Positions 1-12,169 of a stretch of DNA of 64,000 nt are shown one piece after another. Below the pieces are notes generated by a model. The model was not told the origin of the DNA. It did no database searches and worked only from the letters and a program-made list of their open reading frames with translations. Made by a program: the position numbers and the translations under genes. Positions within the stretch are counted from its first letter, which is position 1, and each line of letters begins with the position of its first letter. Source of the DNA: Bufo bufo (lineage: Eukaryota > Chordata > Amphibia > Anura > Bufonidae); contig NC_053391.1 of the NCBI RefSeq assembly GCF_905171765.1, forward strand, positions 186,692,559 to 186,756,558. Direction: 5' to 3'.

Positions 1-2110
1 CCAAAAAACTGATTGAGGCAGGGGTGTGATATACCTATAATATACTTTCTATATAGTGCATAGAACTGTGCAGCACTTCTGTGCAGTTCTGCTGTGATAC
101 CGCAGCTATATAGAGGGACAAATGCTATTGGAACAACTAATTGCAATGGGTGTAATATACCAGATGCCCCCCAAAAAACTGATTGAGGGGTGTGTTATAC
201 CTGCTTCCACAAATGACTGATTAAGGGGTTAGATATACCTGCTTCCACAAAATATTGATTGAGGCCTGCAAAATACCTGGTTCCACAAATACTGCTCTTC
301 TCTAGGGACTTAGGCACAGGGTCATTTTGAAAATGACAGGCAGAGGAAGAGGCAGGCCGTTCCTCAGGGGTGGTAGGGGTCGGGCAGGTGCACCAGGCCG
401 GAGCCTAAGTGGGAAGTTGGAGAAGGCACATGCGATTACGTCAAAGGATGCACCAGAGTTGGTTGAGTGGCTCATTCACCCTTCCGCTTCTGCACCCTCC
501 TCATCCTCTGTATCTGCACCCTACTCACTCTTAGCTGTATGCATCCCCAAATCCACCAACACCACCACCACCAACATAGCCCCTCCACACGAGTCAGAGG
601 AATTATTTTCCCATCTATTCCCAGACCTTACCGATGCACAGCCATTCCTGACATCGGATGAGGAAGAGGAGGTAGCAACAGCCGCCACCCAGATCAGCCC
701 AAGGAGGGAGGTCCTCGCTGTTGCTGCCTACTCCGAGATCTCAAATATTAGTGGTGGTGAAGGTGAGGATGATGACGTGTCGATGGACGTCACGTGGGTG
801 CCCACAAGAGAGGAAGAGGAGGGGTGTTCAGAGGGAGAGACGGAGCAGCAGAGAGGGAGGAGAAGGAGGAGAAGCAGGCACAGCTCGCAGGGCATATGAG
901 GAAAAAAGCAGACTGCAAATGTATCTGGAGCTAGCCATTCACCATGCACTGTCACTTCTGGCGCTTCCAGGACACTGGCACATGGCTCCGCAGTTGGGCT
1001 TTTTTTTTTTTAACGTGTCAGCTGCTGACAATAGTGTTGCCATCTGCAGCCTGTGCTGTCAAAGCATAAGTCGCGGTAAGCCCAACACTCACCTAGGGAC
1101 GACAGACTTAAGAAGGCACCTGGCCTCCTATCACCAAGCCCAGTGGGAGCAACGCCGTCAGTACCCACAAAGCCACACTCCCGGCGCTCCACGTCCTGCC
1201 TCTTCTCCTTAACCTCTATCCTCCCATTTGTCCTCCACTCCACCTTCCACCGTGCAGTCATCGCGTTCATCTGGCAGAAGGCAGGCTTCCGTGGCCCAAA
1301 TGTTCGAGCGTAAAAAGATGATGACGCCAGATAACCCTCTTGCCCAACGGCTGACTGCTGGCTTGTCGGAACTGCTATCCCGCCAACTACTGCCATATAA
1401 ACTGGTGGACTCGGAGGCCTATAGAATATTTGTGGCCATTGGCACACCACAATGGAAGGTCCCCGGAAGGAAATATTTCTCCCCGAAAGGCATCCCAGAA
1501 CTATATGGCCACGTTCAGCGGCAAGTGAAAATATCTCTGGCACACAGTGTCGGTGCCAAGATACATCTGACCACAGACACGTGGTCTTACAAACACGGGC
1601 AAGGAAGGTACATAACTTTTACTGCCCACTGGGTGAACCTTCTGACGGCCGTCAAGCATCTAACCTGTGGCTCACGTGTGGATTTGGTGTTACCGCCACG
1701 GATTGCATGCAGGCCTGTCTCTTCTTCTCCTCCTCCTACTCCATCCTCCATCTCCCCCTTGGCTGACTCCTCATTTTCCACTGCTACCGCCTCTTCTGCT
1801 GCGCCCCCCAAACTCCCCAGAACCTATTTGACGTCCCAGGTGAGACGTTTCCATGCTGTGCTGCGAATGTTGTGCCTGGAACTGCCTAATGTACCTCCAG
1901 CCACAGAATCACAAATTCTTTTGTGTCAGGTGAATGCCTAATTTTTGGGGCCTCTACTCCAGTGGCCTACAGTTCTATTTTTATCCAGTGACCGCCTAAT
2001 GTATCTCCAGCCACAGAATCACAAGTTCTTTTGTGTCAGCTGAATGCCAAATTTTTGGGGCCTCTACTCAGTACAAATCTGCTGACATTGCAGTAGGTTC
2101 CTGTCCCCTG
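1..2110 (+). mobile_element. truncated hAT transposon, copy 1
   Basis: This is a degenerate hAT DNA transposon lying in the same orientation as the large copy at about 8,591-34,015. Positions 25-300 match the leader of the large copy at 8,905-9,240, including the stretch around the CCGCAGCTATATAG motif, followed by a few 38-bp monomers. The transposase remnant follows at 327-1,941. From about 1,880 the sequence jumps straight into the 3' minisatellite (CTAATTTTTGGGG motif, two units) also seen at 32,680-33,740, so an internal deletion removed the C-terminal half of the transposase. The terminal inverted repeats are not visible: the 5' end lies outside the window or is lost, and the 3' end fades near 2,110. 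Confidence 0.75.
327..1941 (+). pseudogene. hAT transposase remnant, BED zinc finger plus N-terminal catalytic part
   Basis: The reading frame starts at 327 with an Arg/Gly-rich N-terminus (GRGRGRPF) and changes frame between about 720 and 900. A BED-type zinc finger is visible at about 1,030-1,130: a C-x2-C pair (CSLC), then RRHL and H-x4-H geometry ending in SYH. After a stop at about 1,212 the same frame continues with a hAT segment containing LTTDTW and GQGRYITFTAHW at 1,565-1,640, which holds the first catalytic Asp of hAT transposases. The second Asp, the Glu and the dimerisation domain are missing because the copy is deleted past about 1,870. It cannot encode an active enzyme. The frame breaks and the homologous copy at 28,494 support pseudogene status. 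Confidence 0.75.
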
Positions 2111-4767
2111 GAGGTACTAAAAATTTAAAAAAAGAAAGCATTTTTAAAAATTTAAAAAAACCCACAAATATGTTTAAAACCCTTTCCCATTTATTTCCCC
2201 AAAAAAAACAAAAAAAAAATAGAAAATTAAACTAATTGGTATTCCATTTCTGAAAATGTCTAAACTATTAAGTATCATGTTATTTATCATACATAGTGAA
2301 GACTGTGAAAAAGAAAAACAATACCAGAATTGCCTTGTTTTGGTCACCTCACCTCTAATAAAAATGAAACAAAAAATGTAAAGCCTCTTCCTCCTTATAA
2401 AGAAGATTTAAGTAGGTAATGCAACACAAAGTGCAATACCCCAGAGCAGGGGGTATCTGCAAATGTCATATATTATTATGTATTGTCATCTTATGTATGG
2501 TATATACAAACTAAGAAGACAGGTTGGCATTAGCAGGAGGTGCTCAAACCCACATGCAGTTGTGCATATATATAGGGGAGCAAATCCTGCACTTGTGGCC
2601 CGTTGCTAATGGCAATCCCCAGCAAAATGCATACAGTGGAGGATGCCCGCGGCGAACCACAAGTACCACAATAGACATCCTACACAAGGTAACAAGTGCG
2701 GATGTCATAATTAATATAACAATATAACAAAACAATAACAAATACAGGTGCACTCTGCACTAAACTAAACCCTCAAACTGATTTTAAAATTGAGAGATTA
2801 GTCAACATGTCCTACGGTGTAGAACATGTCTAAGCCCGGACACCACGCCAAGGTTTCTCAAGTAGCCCGGGGTACCCAACATAACTATGTTTAGATGGCA
2901 CAGCTGGGGTTAACAATCCTGGCTCAGCCCTTTTAGGAGGTTAGGTTTGGGGTGAGCCCCACCCCTAATCTTAGGAGACTAGTTTGGAGTTTACAGAGAG
3001 AGGAAGCTGAGACTTATGCTTTCTCTTCTTAGGCCCATAAAGCCACAGAGACTGCATGATCTACAGAAGGCGAGAAGGAGTAAGACGAAGGAGAGAACTA
3101 CAGAACTTAGAATCTTCATGGCTGAGAATTGCAGTCAGTAAGGTAACCTGCTACCTAAACATGCCAAGACTTTACTGCAGTGAGGGACAGTCGTATCTCT
3201 AAAACTGTGTATCCCTCAGTGGACATCACAGCCACCTTTGTAAGAGTAGGATTGCTCACCATAAATTCAACTGGAAGAGACTTGAGATAGATAGAAAGAG
3301 AAGAGGGCCATAAATCCCATTCTTGCCTAAATCCATACATTGTTATCCAGGATGAATTGCACTGTGTACAATTAGAACTATATTGTTCTATTATTGGATG
3401 TACTACAACTCCTAGTTTGCACTTCAGTGAAGAGAGACCTTTATTCTGTTAAATCTGGCCTGGTTACTGAGTCTTGCATCATACAGCGGCCATTGCACTG
3501 TACATGCCCTCATACAAACGCTTAAAATCACGGTTCACCTTCCAATCCATATTAGACAGATGATTCATGAATGTGTTCACATGGTGACAACAAAGACTAC
3601 TCCATAATCTTCTGGATGACTAGATTGTTCTGTATTTCAGAGTTTTCTTGGTTTGGTAGGTCCTGGTTTTCTTTCTCAGTCTGAAGACTTTGTATGAATA
3701 TCTTGTTGAAGACTATGATAGAGTATCCTGAAGTTCTTTCCCTAATAGAATGAGCTGAACCAGTCAAGTACAGTGGGTTGCATTCCCAAAGACCAGCCTT
3801 CCTCAACACTTCGAAGCCAAGTAACTCCTAGCAAATGAAACCCGCCGAATTCACATCATAATGCACAAATCTGTAATTATATGTTATGGTCTATTAATGC
3901 AAATATATCATGCAAATAAACTGTGTTAATTTATATAATTGCAAGACTTAGATAAACACTTTGACAAGTTCTCCAAACCTTGTTTGCACTGGATGGATGC
4001 TGTGGAGTGTAAGTTGTCACACAATGTATTGTGTGTATGGTTGTCATAGCTTATGAATATAAGTATGTAATTATAGCAGTGATCTTAAAATGATACAGCT
4101 AATATTATCATAACCATGGAACAGCATTGCAGATAATCATATTTATTTTAATGAAACATAAAGAATGACCACATATGCCATGCACAAGAATCACATGATA
4201 GTTGACTCTTGATTACTTTGACATGCTTTACAAGTGTACAATTCGGGGAACATCTGGCTCCAATGATGTGTCAACTGGTCCTGTACTAACCAGAGACCAT
4301 GCATTCTCCTGGAGGAGTCGGTCATGTTGTAAATGGCTCTCAGGCAATGGTTAGGAATGCATGCCATATACTCAGTGGGGCTGGAAAAGATTAGCTGTTG
4401 AAATATTTTTAGCATAAAGAAATACTGGAAAAAGTCATCAAGTTATGAAGCACATGGGATAAAAGTCTCAAAATTAAATGTATAATCATTCTAAGGCGAC
4501 GTCTGTCTAGTTAATGAAATAACGTTTGTCCTCCCAGTTATCCCTCTAGTTGTCACACTTGGGCTCCATTTACAATACGTTTGCTCTTGCAGATAGCAGT
4601 ACCCTTCTGAACAAATAACAGCATCCAGATGCATACATAACGTTTAGAGGATCTTTCGACACTCCTGACATGCCTGTTGTAGTATATGTTTGTATTCCCT
4701 ATAAAATTACAATTCTGGGGCACTGTGTCTGTCATTCCTCTGTGGTTCCTTCTGGAAATGTACAATT
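2111..4767. other. no gene recognised; AT-rich non-coding DNA
   Basis: I see no coding exon, RNA gene or clear transposon in this stretch. Short open frames on both strands have no recognisable motif. Around 2,440-2,760 the sequence reads like a degenerate interspersed repeat, but I cannot name it. Homopolymer A runs occur at 2,190-2,220. Confidence 0.5.
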
Positions 4768-4901
4768 AAATTGACAAGTGAGTGTTACTATTCCCCTTGT
4801 CAAAAGGCTGTGTCTCTGCACAGTGTCCGATAATCACTAACAGTACCATCATGTTTATGTTTGTTTTGACAAGGGGAATAGTAACATCCAGTTGTCAATT
4901 A
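4768..4901. mobile_element. small MITE with 37-bp terminal inverted repeats
   Basis: The ends are near-complementary. The left end reads ATTGACAAGTGAGTG and continues into TTACTATTCCCCTTG; the right end is the reverse complement of ATTGACAACTGGATG continuing into the same block. The total is about 134 bp with no coding capacity. The superfamily cannot be assigned from the ends alone. Confidence 0.6.
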
Positions 4902-4956
4902 GGCCTGGGCTACTCAGAGACTTTCCGTAGCACTACTAACTGACTTTATCTATTGA

Positions 4957-6815
4957 GTGACAGCTGCAGTCCACACGAAAATAGAGATACAATTTCAAAA
5001 TTTCACTTTTTTGGCAGATTTTTATATTTTTATATTTTTTTTACTTTTACAAACAAGGGTTAACAGCCCAAAAAAACTCAATATTTATGGCCCTGATTCT
5101 GTAGTTTACAGAAACACCCCATATGTGGTCGTAAACTACTGTACGGGCACACTGCAGGGGGCGCAGAAGGAAAGGAATGCCATACGGTTTTTGGAAGGCA
5201 GATTTTGCTGGACTGTTTTTTTTTTACACCATGTCCCATTTGAAGCCCCCCTGATGCACCCCTAGAGTAGAAACTCCAAAAAAGTGGCCCCATTTTAGAA
5301 ACTATGGGATAGGGTGGCAGTATTGTTCGTACTAGTTTAGGGTACATATGATTTTTGGTTGCTCTATATTACACTTTTTGTGAGGCAAGATAACAAGAAA
5401 TAGTTGTTTTGGCACCATTTTTATTTTTTGTTATTTACAACATTCATCTGACAGGTTAGATCATGTGATATTTTTATAGACCAGGTTGTCACGGATGCGG
5501 CAATACCTAATATGTATACTTTTTTTTTATTTATGTAAGTTTTACACAATGATTAAATTTTTGGAGCAAGAAAATCGTTTTAGTGTTTCCACAGTCTGAG
5601 AGCCATCATTTTTTTCAGTTTTTGGACAATTACCTTGGCTAGGGTATGATTGTTGCGGGATGAGATGATGGTTTTATTGGCACTATTTTTGGGTGCGTGT
5701 GACTTTTTGATCGCTTGCTATTACACTTTTTGTGATGTAAGGTGACAAAAAATGGTTAATTTAGCACAGTTTTTTTCTTTTTTGTTTTGTTTTTTACGGT
5801 GTTCATCTGAGGGGTTAGGTCATGTGATATTTTGATAGAGCCGGTCGATACGAACGCGGCGATACCAAATATGTATTTTTTTTTTTTATTTATGTAAGTT
5901 TTACACAATAACAGCTTTTTTAAAACAAAAAATATGATGTTTTAGTGTCTCCATATTCTGAGCCATAGTTTTTTTATTTTTTGGGCGATTGTCTCAGGTA
6001 GGGGCTCATTTTGGGCGGGATTAGATGACTGTTAGATTGGTACTATTTTGGTGGACAAAAGCCTTTTTGATCGCTTGCTGTTGTACTTTTTGTGATGTAA
6101 GGTGACAAAAAAATTGTTTATTTAGCACAGTTTTTATTTTTAATATTTTTACGGTGTTCATCTGAGGGGTTAGGTCATGTTTATAGAGCCGGTCGATATG
6201 GATGCGGCGATACCTAATATGTATACTTTTTTTTCCACCCTATTTTTTACCAATTTGTTTTAACTTTATTTGGGGAAAATTACATTTTTGTTTATTTTTA
6301 CTTGAAACTTTTAATTTTTTGGGGGGAAAACTTAATTTTTTCAACTTTTTTTTTCACTTTATTTTTTTCCCACTTTGGGATTTGAACTTTTGGGGGTCTA
6401 ATCCTTTACAATGCATTCCAATACTTCCAGGGGGGTGGATCTCACAGGCTCGTCACTGGAAGGCAGCACGATGCCTTCCTTAGGCATCGCGCTGCCTTCC
6501 ATGCAATTGGGTCCCCCCTACAGCCGCATGGGGACCCAATGGCACCACCACATGCCGCCGCAAACCACAGGTAAAGCCGCAAACCGCAGGTCTGAATTGA
6601 CCCGCGGTTTGCGGCGATCGCCGACACGGGGGAGTCACGGGACCGCCCAGCGCATTTAGTCAAGGTGCCTGCTCTATGATTTGAGCAGGCACCGGGTTCC
6701 GATCACCGCCCGCCGGGCGGCAGTGATCGGAAATACACATGACGTACCGGTACGTCATGGCTCCTTAAGAACTCGGGAAACATGCCGTACCAGTACGTCA
6801 TAAGTCCTTAAGGGG
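4957..6815. repeat. AT-rich interspersed repeat with ~355-bp internal tandem units
   Basis: The unit around TTCATCTGAGGGGTTAGG / TAGAGCCGGTCGATA / CGGCGATACC recurs at about 5,440, 5,800 and 6,150, a spacing of roughly 355 bp. Each unit also carries GATCGCTTGCTRTTACAC or a close variant, followed by a poly-T tract. A GC-rich tail follows at 6,400-6,810, with hairpins around GGTGCCTGCTC/GAGCAGGCACC (6,664-6,693), GTACGTCATG and CCTTAAGGGGTTA. It resembles a common frog dispersed repeat, but I cannot give its class. No coding sequence is visible. Confidence 0.55.
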
Positions 6816-7612
6816 TTACGGGCTTCGATATACCTGTTTCTAATAAATATTGATTGAGGACTGCAATATACCTGCTTCCACAGAATACTGATTAAGAGGT
6901 TTGATATCCCTGCTTCCACAAAATACTGATTGAGGGCTGCGAGATACCTGCTTCCACAAAATACTGATTAAGAAGTTCGATATACCTGTTTCCACCAAAT
7001 ATTGATTGAGGCCTATGAGATACCTGCTTCCCTACAATACTGATTAAGGAATTCGATATACCTGTTTTCACCAAATATTGATTGAGGCCTGCGATATACC
7101 TGCTTACACAAAATTCTGATTAAGGGGATCGATATACCTGTTTCCACCAAATATTGATTAAGGCCTGCGATATACCTGCTTCCACAAAATACGAATTAAG
7201 AGGTTTAATATCCCTGCTTCCACAAAATACTAATTGAGGGCTGCGATATATCTGCTTCCACAAAATACTGATTAAGGGGTTCGATATAATTGTTTCCACC
7301 AAATATTGATTGAGGCCTGCGATATACCTGCTTCCACAAAATACTGATTAAGGGGTTCGATATAATTGTTTCCACCAAATATTGATTGAGGCCTGCGATA
7401 TATACCTGCTTCGACAAAATACTGTTTAAAAGGTTTGATATCCCTGCTTCCACAAAATACTGATTGAGACCTGCGATATACCTGTTTCCACAAAATACTG
7501 ATTAAAGGGTTCGATATACCTGTTTCCACAAAATATTGATTGAGGACTGCCAGATACCTACTTCCACACAATACTGAATAATGGGTTCGATATACCTGTT
7601 TCCACGAGTATT
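6816..7612 (+). repeat. 38-bp tandem array, block 1
   Basis: About 20 copies of a 38-bp monomer whose core is GATATACCTGCTTCCACAAA followed by ATACTGATT and a variable tail (GAGGGCTGC or AAGGGGTTC). A third variant has CTGTTTCCACCAAATATTG. Variants alternate. The block ends at CCACGAGTATTTATT, the same unusual junction found at 9,857-9,872 in the large array. The array has long open frames on the minus strand because the monomer lacks stops in those frames; these are not genes. Confidence 0.9.
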
Positions 7613-8528
7613 TATTACAAGTATATTTTAATAATTTGGGTATTTTGGGACTTGGCAATACAAATGATCTTTATTTTTTATTGTTTATTTTTATATTTAC
7701 TATGAGGGGTGGATATTTTAGATGAGCAAAATGATTCTACAGAATCGATTTGTCCAATCAAGAAGCGCTCATTTGCATAAGCCCTGCTGATTAGACACAT
7801 CTATTCTAACAGCCTGTTAAAATATATATTTATATATCTTTCTAAAAAAAATTATATAAAAAATACAATTACAATTATTTATAAATGTAAATTACTGAAT
7901 GGATTCCTTGATCTCAGCGCAGGGGAGCTGTTCAGGCCCCAGGAGGACAACTCTCCTGGGACTTTACCACTCAGATACCGTGGTTAATAGAATGCAGCTC
8001 TTGACTATAATGTAAGTTGTGAAAGTTGCTTTGTGGAGAGTTCCACTTATTCCACTTACAGCAATTATCATGGAAGTGGTAAAAGTTTACTCATGTACTT
8101 TCCAAAAAAAAACATTGGATCTTCAGACTTTGTTAAACCGGTTGTCCCATTTGGCCCAATTTTGGCATATCACTAGGATATTTCCCAGATGGGAAAACCC
8201 CCAATTCCACTAAGAGAATCCAGCAGTTTTTCCATTAAAGCACATAATCCATTACCACAAAGACTTTCCTCATCTTCAGCCAGAATAAAATCTTCCCTCG
8301 TGATGAGCTTGTAAAAGAAGCCACGTGTTCTGCTTTCACAATAATGACTGATCAGGAGAACAATAAAAAATAATTAAATCCAATGACTCACAGTTAACAT
8401 CTTCTCTGCAGTCAACTGCTTTGACATTTTGATCCATCTGGCCCAGTTTTGAAGGCCTCTTTCAGCTTTGGAGTTTGCCACATGGATATTTTTGTCTACT
8501 TGCACGTACTTTTACAGTACATCTTCTG

Positions 8529-8562
<34 letters not shown>

Positions 8563-8590
8563 GTAGTGTATTCACATGGAAATGCTAACC
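7613..8590. other. non-coding DNA with a (TC)n microsatellite
   Basis: No gene is recognised. A perfect TC dinucleotide run spans 8,531-8,559. The rest is AT-rich single-copy-like sequence separating two hAT-derived blocks. Confidence 0.55.
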
Positions 8591-8926
8591 CATCCCATAA
8601 AAGTCCAACTGTGTGCCCCATGTCCGCAGGCGCCATATTCTTTTGCATTGCGCCGAACTTTGACTCATGACACATCCATCAGGGGGGACAGGACAGCCAA
8701 TTGAGATGTTTCAGCACATGGACACACCCCCACCCTATCAAAGAACCCGATCTGGCAGCCATTTTACATTCTGTGTTTTGCCAGTGTAGGGAGAGATTGC
8801 TTTGTGGAGCAGGGACAGGATGTTAGGGACAACAAATGCTAGCTAATAGGGCCACAAAAGTCCTTTTAAGGACTGGTATAGGTGTGCTATCGATAAGTGT
8901 GATATACTAAAGGGTGTGATATTACC

Positions 8927-8961
8927 TATAATATACTTTCTAACATAGAAAGTATATTATA
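8927..8961. repeat. perfect 15-bp-arm hairpin in the hAT leader
   Basis: TATAATATACTTTCT and its exact reverse complement AGAAAGTATATTATA are separated by only a few bases. In copy 1 (about 38-58) the same place has just the left arm, so the hairpin is either an ancestral feature lost in copy 1 or a small inverted duplication. Confidence 0.8.
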
Positions 8962-9049
8962 GTGCATTTGTATTGTGCAGCAGTTTTGCACGGTTCTGCT
9001 GTGATACCGCAGCTATATAGCGGGAGAAACGCTATTGGAACAACTAATT

Positions 9050-10455
9050 GCAACGGGTGTGATATACCTGTTGCCCCCAAAAAAACTGATTGAGGGGTGT
9101 GATATACCTGTTGCCCCAAAGAAACAGGGTGGTGTGATATAACTGTTGTGTCCCAAAAAATAATTGAGGGGTGTGATATACCTGCTTCCACAAAATACTG
9201 ATCAAAATGTTTGATATACCTGTTTCCACCAAATACTGATTGTGGCCTGCAAGATACCTGCTTCCACAAAATACTGATTAAGGGGTTCGATATACCCGTT
9301 TCCAAAAAATATTGATTGAGGCCTGCGATATACCTGCTTCCACAAAATACTGATTAAGGGGTTTGATATCCCTGCTTCCACAAAATACTGATTAAGGGGT
9401 TCGATATACCTGTTTCCACCAAATAATGATTGAGGCCTGCGATATACCTGCTTCCACAAAATACTGATTAAGGAGTTTTATATACCTGCTTCCACAAAAT
9501 ACTGATTGAGAGCTGCAAAATAACTGCTTCCATGGGTTTGATATACCTGTTTCCACAAAATACTGATTGAGGGCTGCGACATACCTGCTTCCACAAAATA
9601 CTAATTAAGGGGTTTGATATACCAGCTTCCACAAAATACTGATTAATATGTTCGATATACCTGTTTCCACCGAATATTGATTGAGGCCTGCGATATACCT
9701 GCTTCCACAAAATACTGTTTAAATGGTTTGATATCCCTGTTTCCACAAAATACTGATTAAGGGGTTCGATATACCTGTTTCCACAAAATATTGATTGAGG
9801 ACTGAAAGATACCTACTTCCACAGAATGCTGAATAATGGGTTCGATATACCTGTTTCCACGAGTATTTATTTACGCCTGCATTATACCTGCTTCCACAAA
9901 ATACTGATTAAGGGGTTTGATATACCAGCTTCCACAAAATACTGATTAAAGGCTGCGATATACCTGCTTCCACAAATTACTGATTAAGGGGTTTGATATT
10001 CCAGGTACCACAAAATACTGATTAAGGGCTGCGATATAACTGCTTCCACAAAATACTGATTAAAGGGTTCGATATACCTGCTCCACAAAATACTGATTGA
10101 GGGGTTCGATACACCTGCTTTCACAAATATTGATTGAGGCCTGCCAGATACCTGCTGCCACACAATACTGATTAAGGGGTTCGATATACTTTTTTCCACC
10201 AAATATTGATTGAGGCCTGCGATATACCTGCTTCCACAAAATATTGAATAAGGGGTTTGATATACTTGCTTCCAGAAAATACTGTTTGAGGGCTACTACA
10301 TACCTGCTTCCACAAAATAGCGATTAAGGGGTTTAATATAAGTACTTCCACAAAATACTGATTTAAGGGGTTCGATATACCTGTTTACACCAAATATTTA
10401 TTGAGGCCTGCGAGATACCTGCTTCCACACAATACTGATTAAGGGGTTCGATATA
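9050..10455 (+). repeat. 38-bp tandem array, block 2
   Basis: About 37 tandem copies of the 38-bp monomer (GATATACCTGCTTCCACAAA core), starting with divergent leader-proximal units that carry TTGCCCC in place of CTTCCAC. Tails alternate between a GAGGGCTGC or GAGGCCTGC type and an AAGGGGTTC or AAGGGGTTT type. The block is cut at 10,455 by the L1 insertion and resumes at 13,876. Confidence 0.9.
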
Positions 10456-10464
10456 TCTACCTAT

Positions 10465-11735
10465 ACCAATTCCTAAAGAATATTTTACAAAACTTCAAAA
10501 AATTATCTCGAGATTCCTTTGGGGGGTAGGAAAGCTAGACTGTCATATAAACAAATAATCCAGCGCCCTGCAGAAGGCGGCCTTGGGGTACTGGATGTTT
10601 ACACGTATCACAAAGCGATAGTGTGCTCTAGGTGCCTGGACTGGTTAAGACCACTCGAAGATCGACTAGACATAGTAGTTGAGAATAGCATATCTTCCCT
10701 TCCGATCCGCTCCTTGCTCTTTTTTGACCACCACCATATGAATAACATAATACGTTCTCGCAGCCCCATCACCGGTTATACACTACGGATATGGAGGGAT
10801 TCATATTGGTTGACACAAATATCTCAGAATTATCAAGTATTATTACAAGTAAGAGATGTATTTCTCAACTCCTTTACTCATTTTCATTAAACTCTACCAG
10901 AGAGAGCGAAAAATATGTCATCCCCAGCCCTTGACATATGCCCAGACAATGATGTCCCTTCAATTGAAACCCTGCAGGAACATCCTTTAATGGCTGGCTT
11001 GTCTACTTTTCATTTGGCGCATTTTAGTCAATGTATGAAAAAACACCTATTGAGGTTATCCGACCCTCCAGAGCATTCCCTGTTCGAAAAATTGGCTTCA
11101 CAAGTCAAAGAGCCAAAATATCTAAATTATACAATCTTCTACTATCCCTAATTGGTTCTGACACTCAACCTTATATTACCCGTTGGGAAAAAGACCTTGA
11201 TATCACATTTACCCCCAATGAAATCAAAAGTGCACTATTAAACCCATCCAGGGTATCTAGGTGCAACAGACTACAGGAAAACAGCTATAAGATACTATCG
11301 CAATGGTACTACACACCACATCGCCTCAGCCGCATGTTTCCAGAATGCACCCCAGAGTGTTGGAGATGTAGGGGTGAAGTGGGCACTCATGGTCACATTT
11401 GGTGGACCTGTGATAAAATAAAACCCTACTGGCAACTTTTCTGCAAAACCATTTCAGACCTCACTAAAGTTACTAACACTGCACCCCCAAAGTTGTGCCT
11501 TTTTGGGCTATACAATGATCTCAAATGCCCAAGTCCTACACGTACCTTATGCAATATTCTGTTAGCGGCAGCTAGGTTATTGATTGCAGTAAGTTGAAAG
11601 TCTATAGACCCTCCGACAAAGCCACAGTGGATTCAGAAGTGTGATCAGCTATATTGCCTAGAACAGATAGCACACTGGGACTCCCGCACAGCTCATAAAT
11701 TTGAGAATATTTGGGGACCCTGGAAAAAATACTGA
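10465..11735 (+). pseudogene. L1 ORF2 C-terminal fragment
   Basis: Translation before and after position 10,519 reads as the region following the L1 reverse transcriptase: IPKEYFTKLQ, FLWGGRKARLSYK, PAEGGLGVLD and YHKAIV. Later come the C-terminal Cys/His motif (CWRCRGEVGTHGHIWWTC, 11,360-11,415) and WQLF. There is a stop near 10,888 and a frameshift near 11,100. The endonuclease and the catalytic core of the reverse transcriptase are absent, so the fragment is inactive. Confidence 0.85.
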
Positions 11736-12169
11736 AACTTTTCCGACACTTGAAATTGCAGGGCCTATAAAGTGATAATGGATCTCTAGCATCCGGTATG
11801 CTATATGTTGTTTTTTTTGTATATAGATAGAACCCCTCGTTGACATACACTTACAACACTCTACGAATCACCCATTCCAACTAAGTTACAGTTTTGCAAT
11901 GCCACTTTATGCAATGCTTCACATGTTGTAGCACACTATCTACTACCAAAACGTACCTACTGACTGCTCGTTCCTTCGAAGGTCGTTTTTCCCTTCCCTT
12001 CCCCCCCCCAATACTTAAACTTTCACTGACCTTGTTCATAACCGTTTCGAATTACCAGATGGCAATTTTGTAAAATTATGTAGTAATGTAAAGACTCTTG
12101 ATACTGTTTTCCGTAATAGTTTCTGACAGCTCAATGTACAACTACACAGAAGTGATGTAATGTTATATA

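Noticed and set aside
3597..4415. Minus-strand open frames of 70-74 residues
   Set aside because: No domain, no splice context and ordinary AT-rich composition; likely chance frames.
6892..7658. Overlapping minus-strand open frames with a repeated peptide (KQVYRSPQSVFCG type), also at 8,940-10,202 and 24,591-28,035
   Set aside because: They are translations of the 38-bp tandem monomer, which happens to lack stops on one strand. Their period and boundaries follow the repeat and there is no promoter or conserved start.
9050..10455. Possible CRISPR-like array because of regular 38-bp repeats
   Set aside because: Repeats are directly adjacent with no unique spacers, the host is a vertebrate, and the array is part of a transposon.
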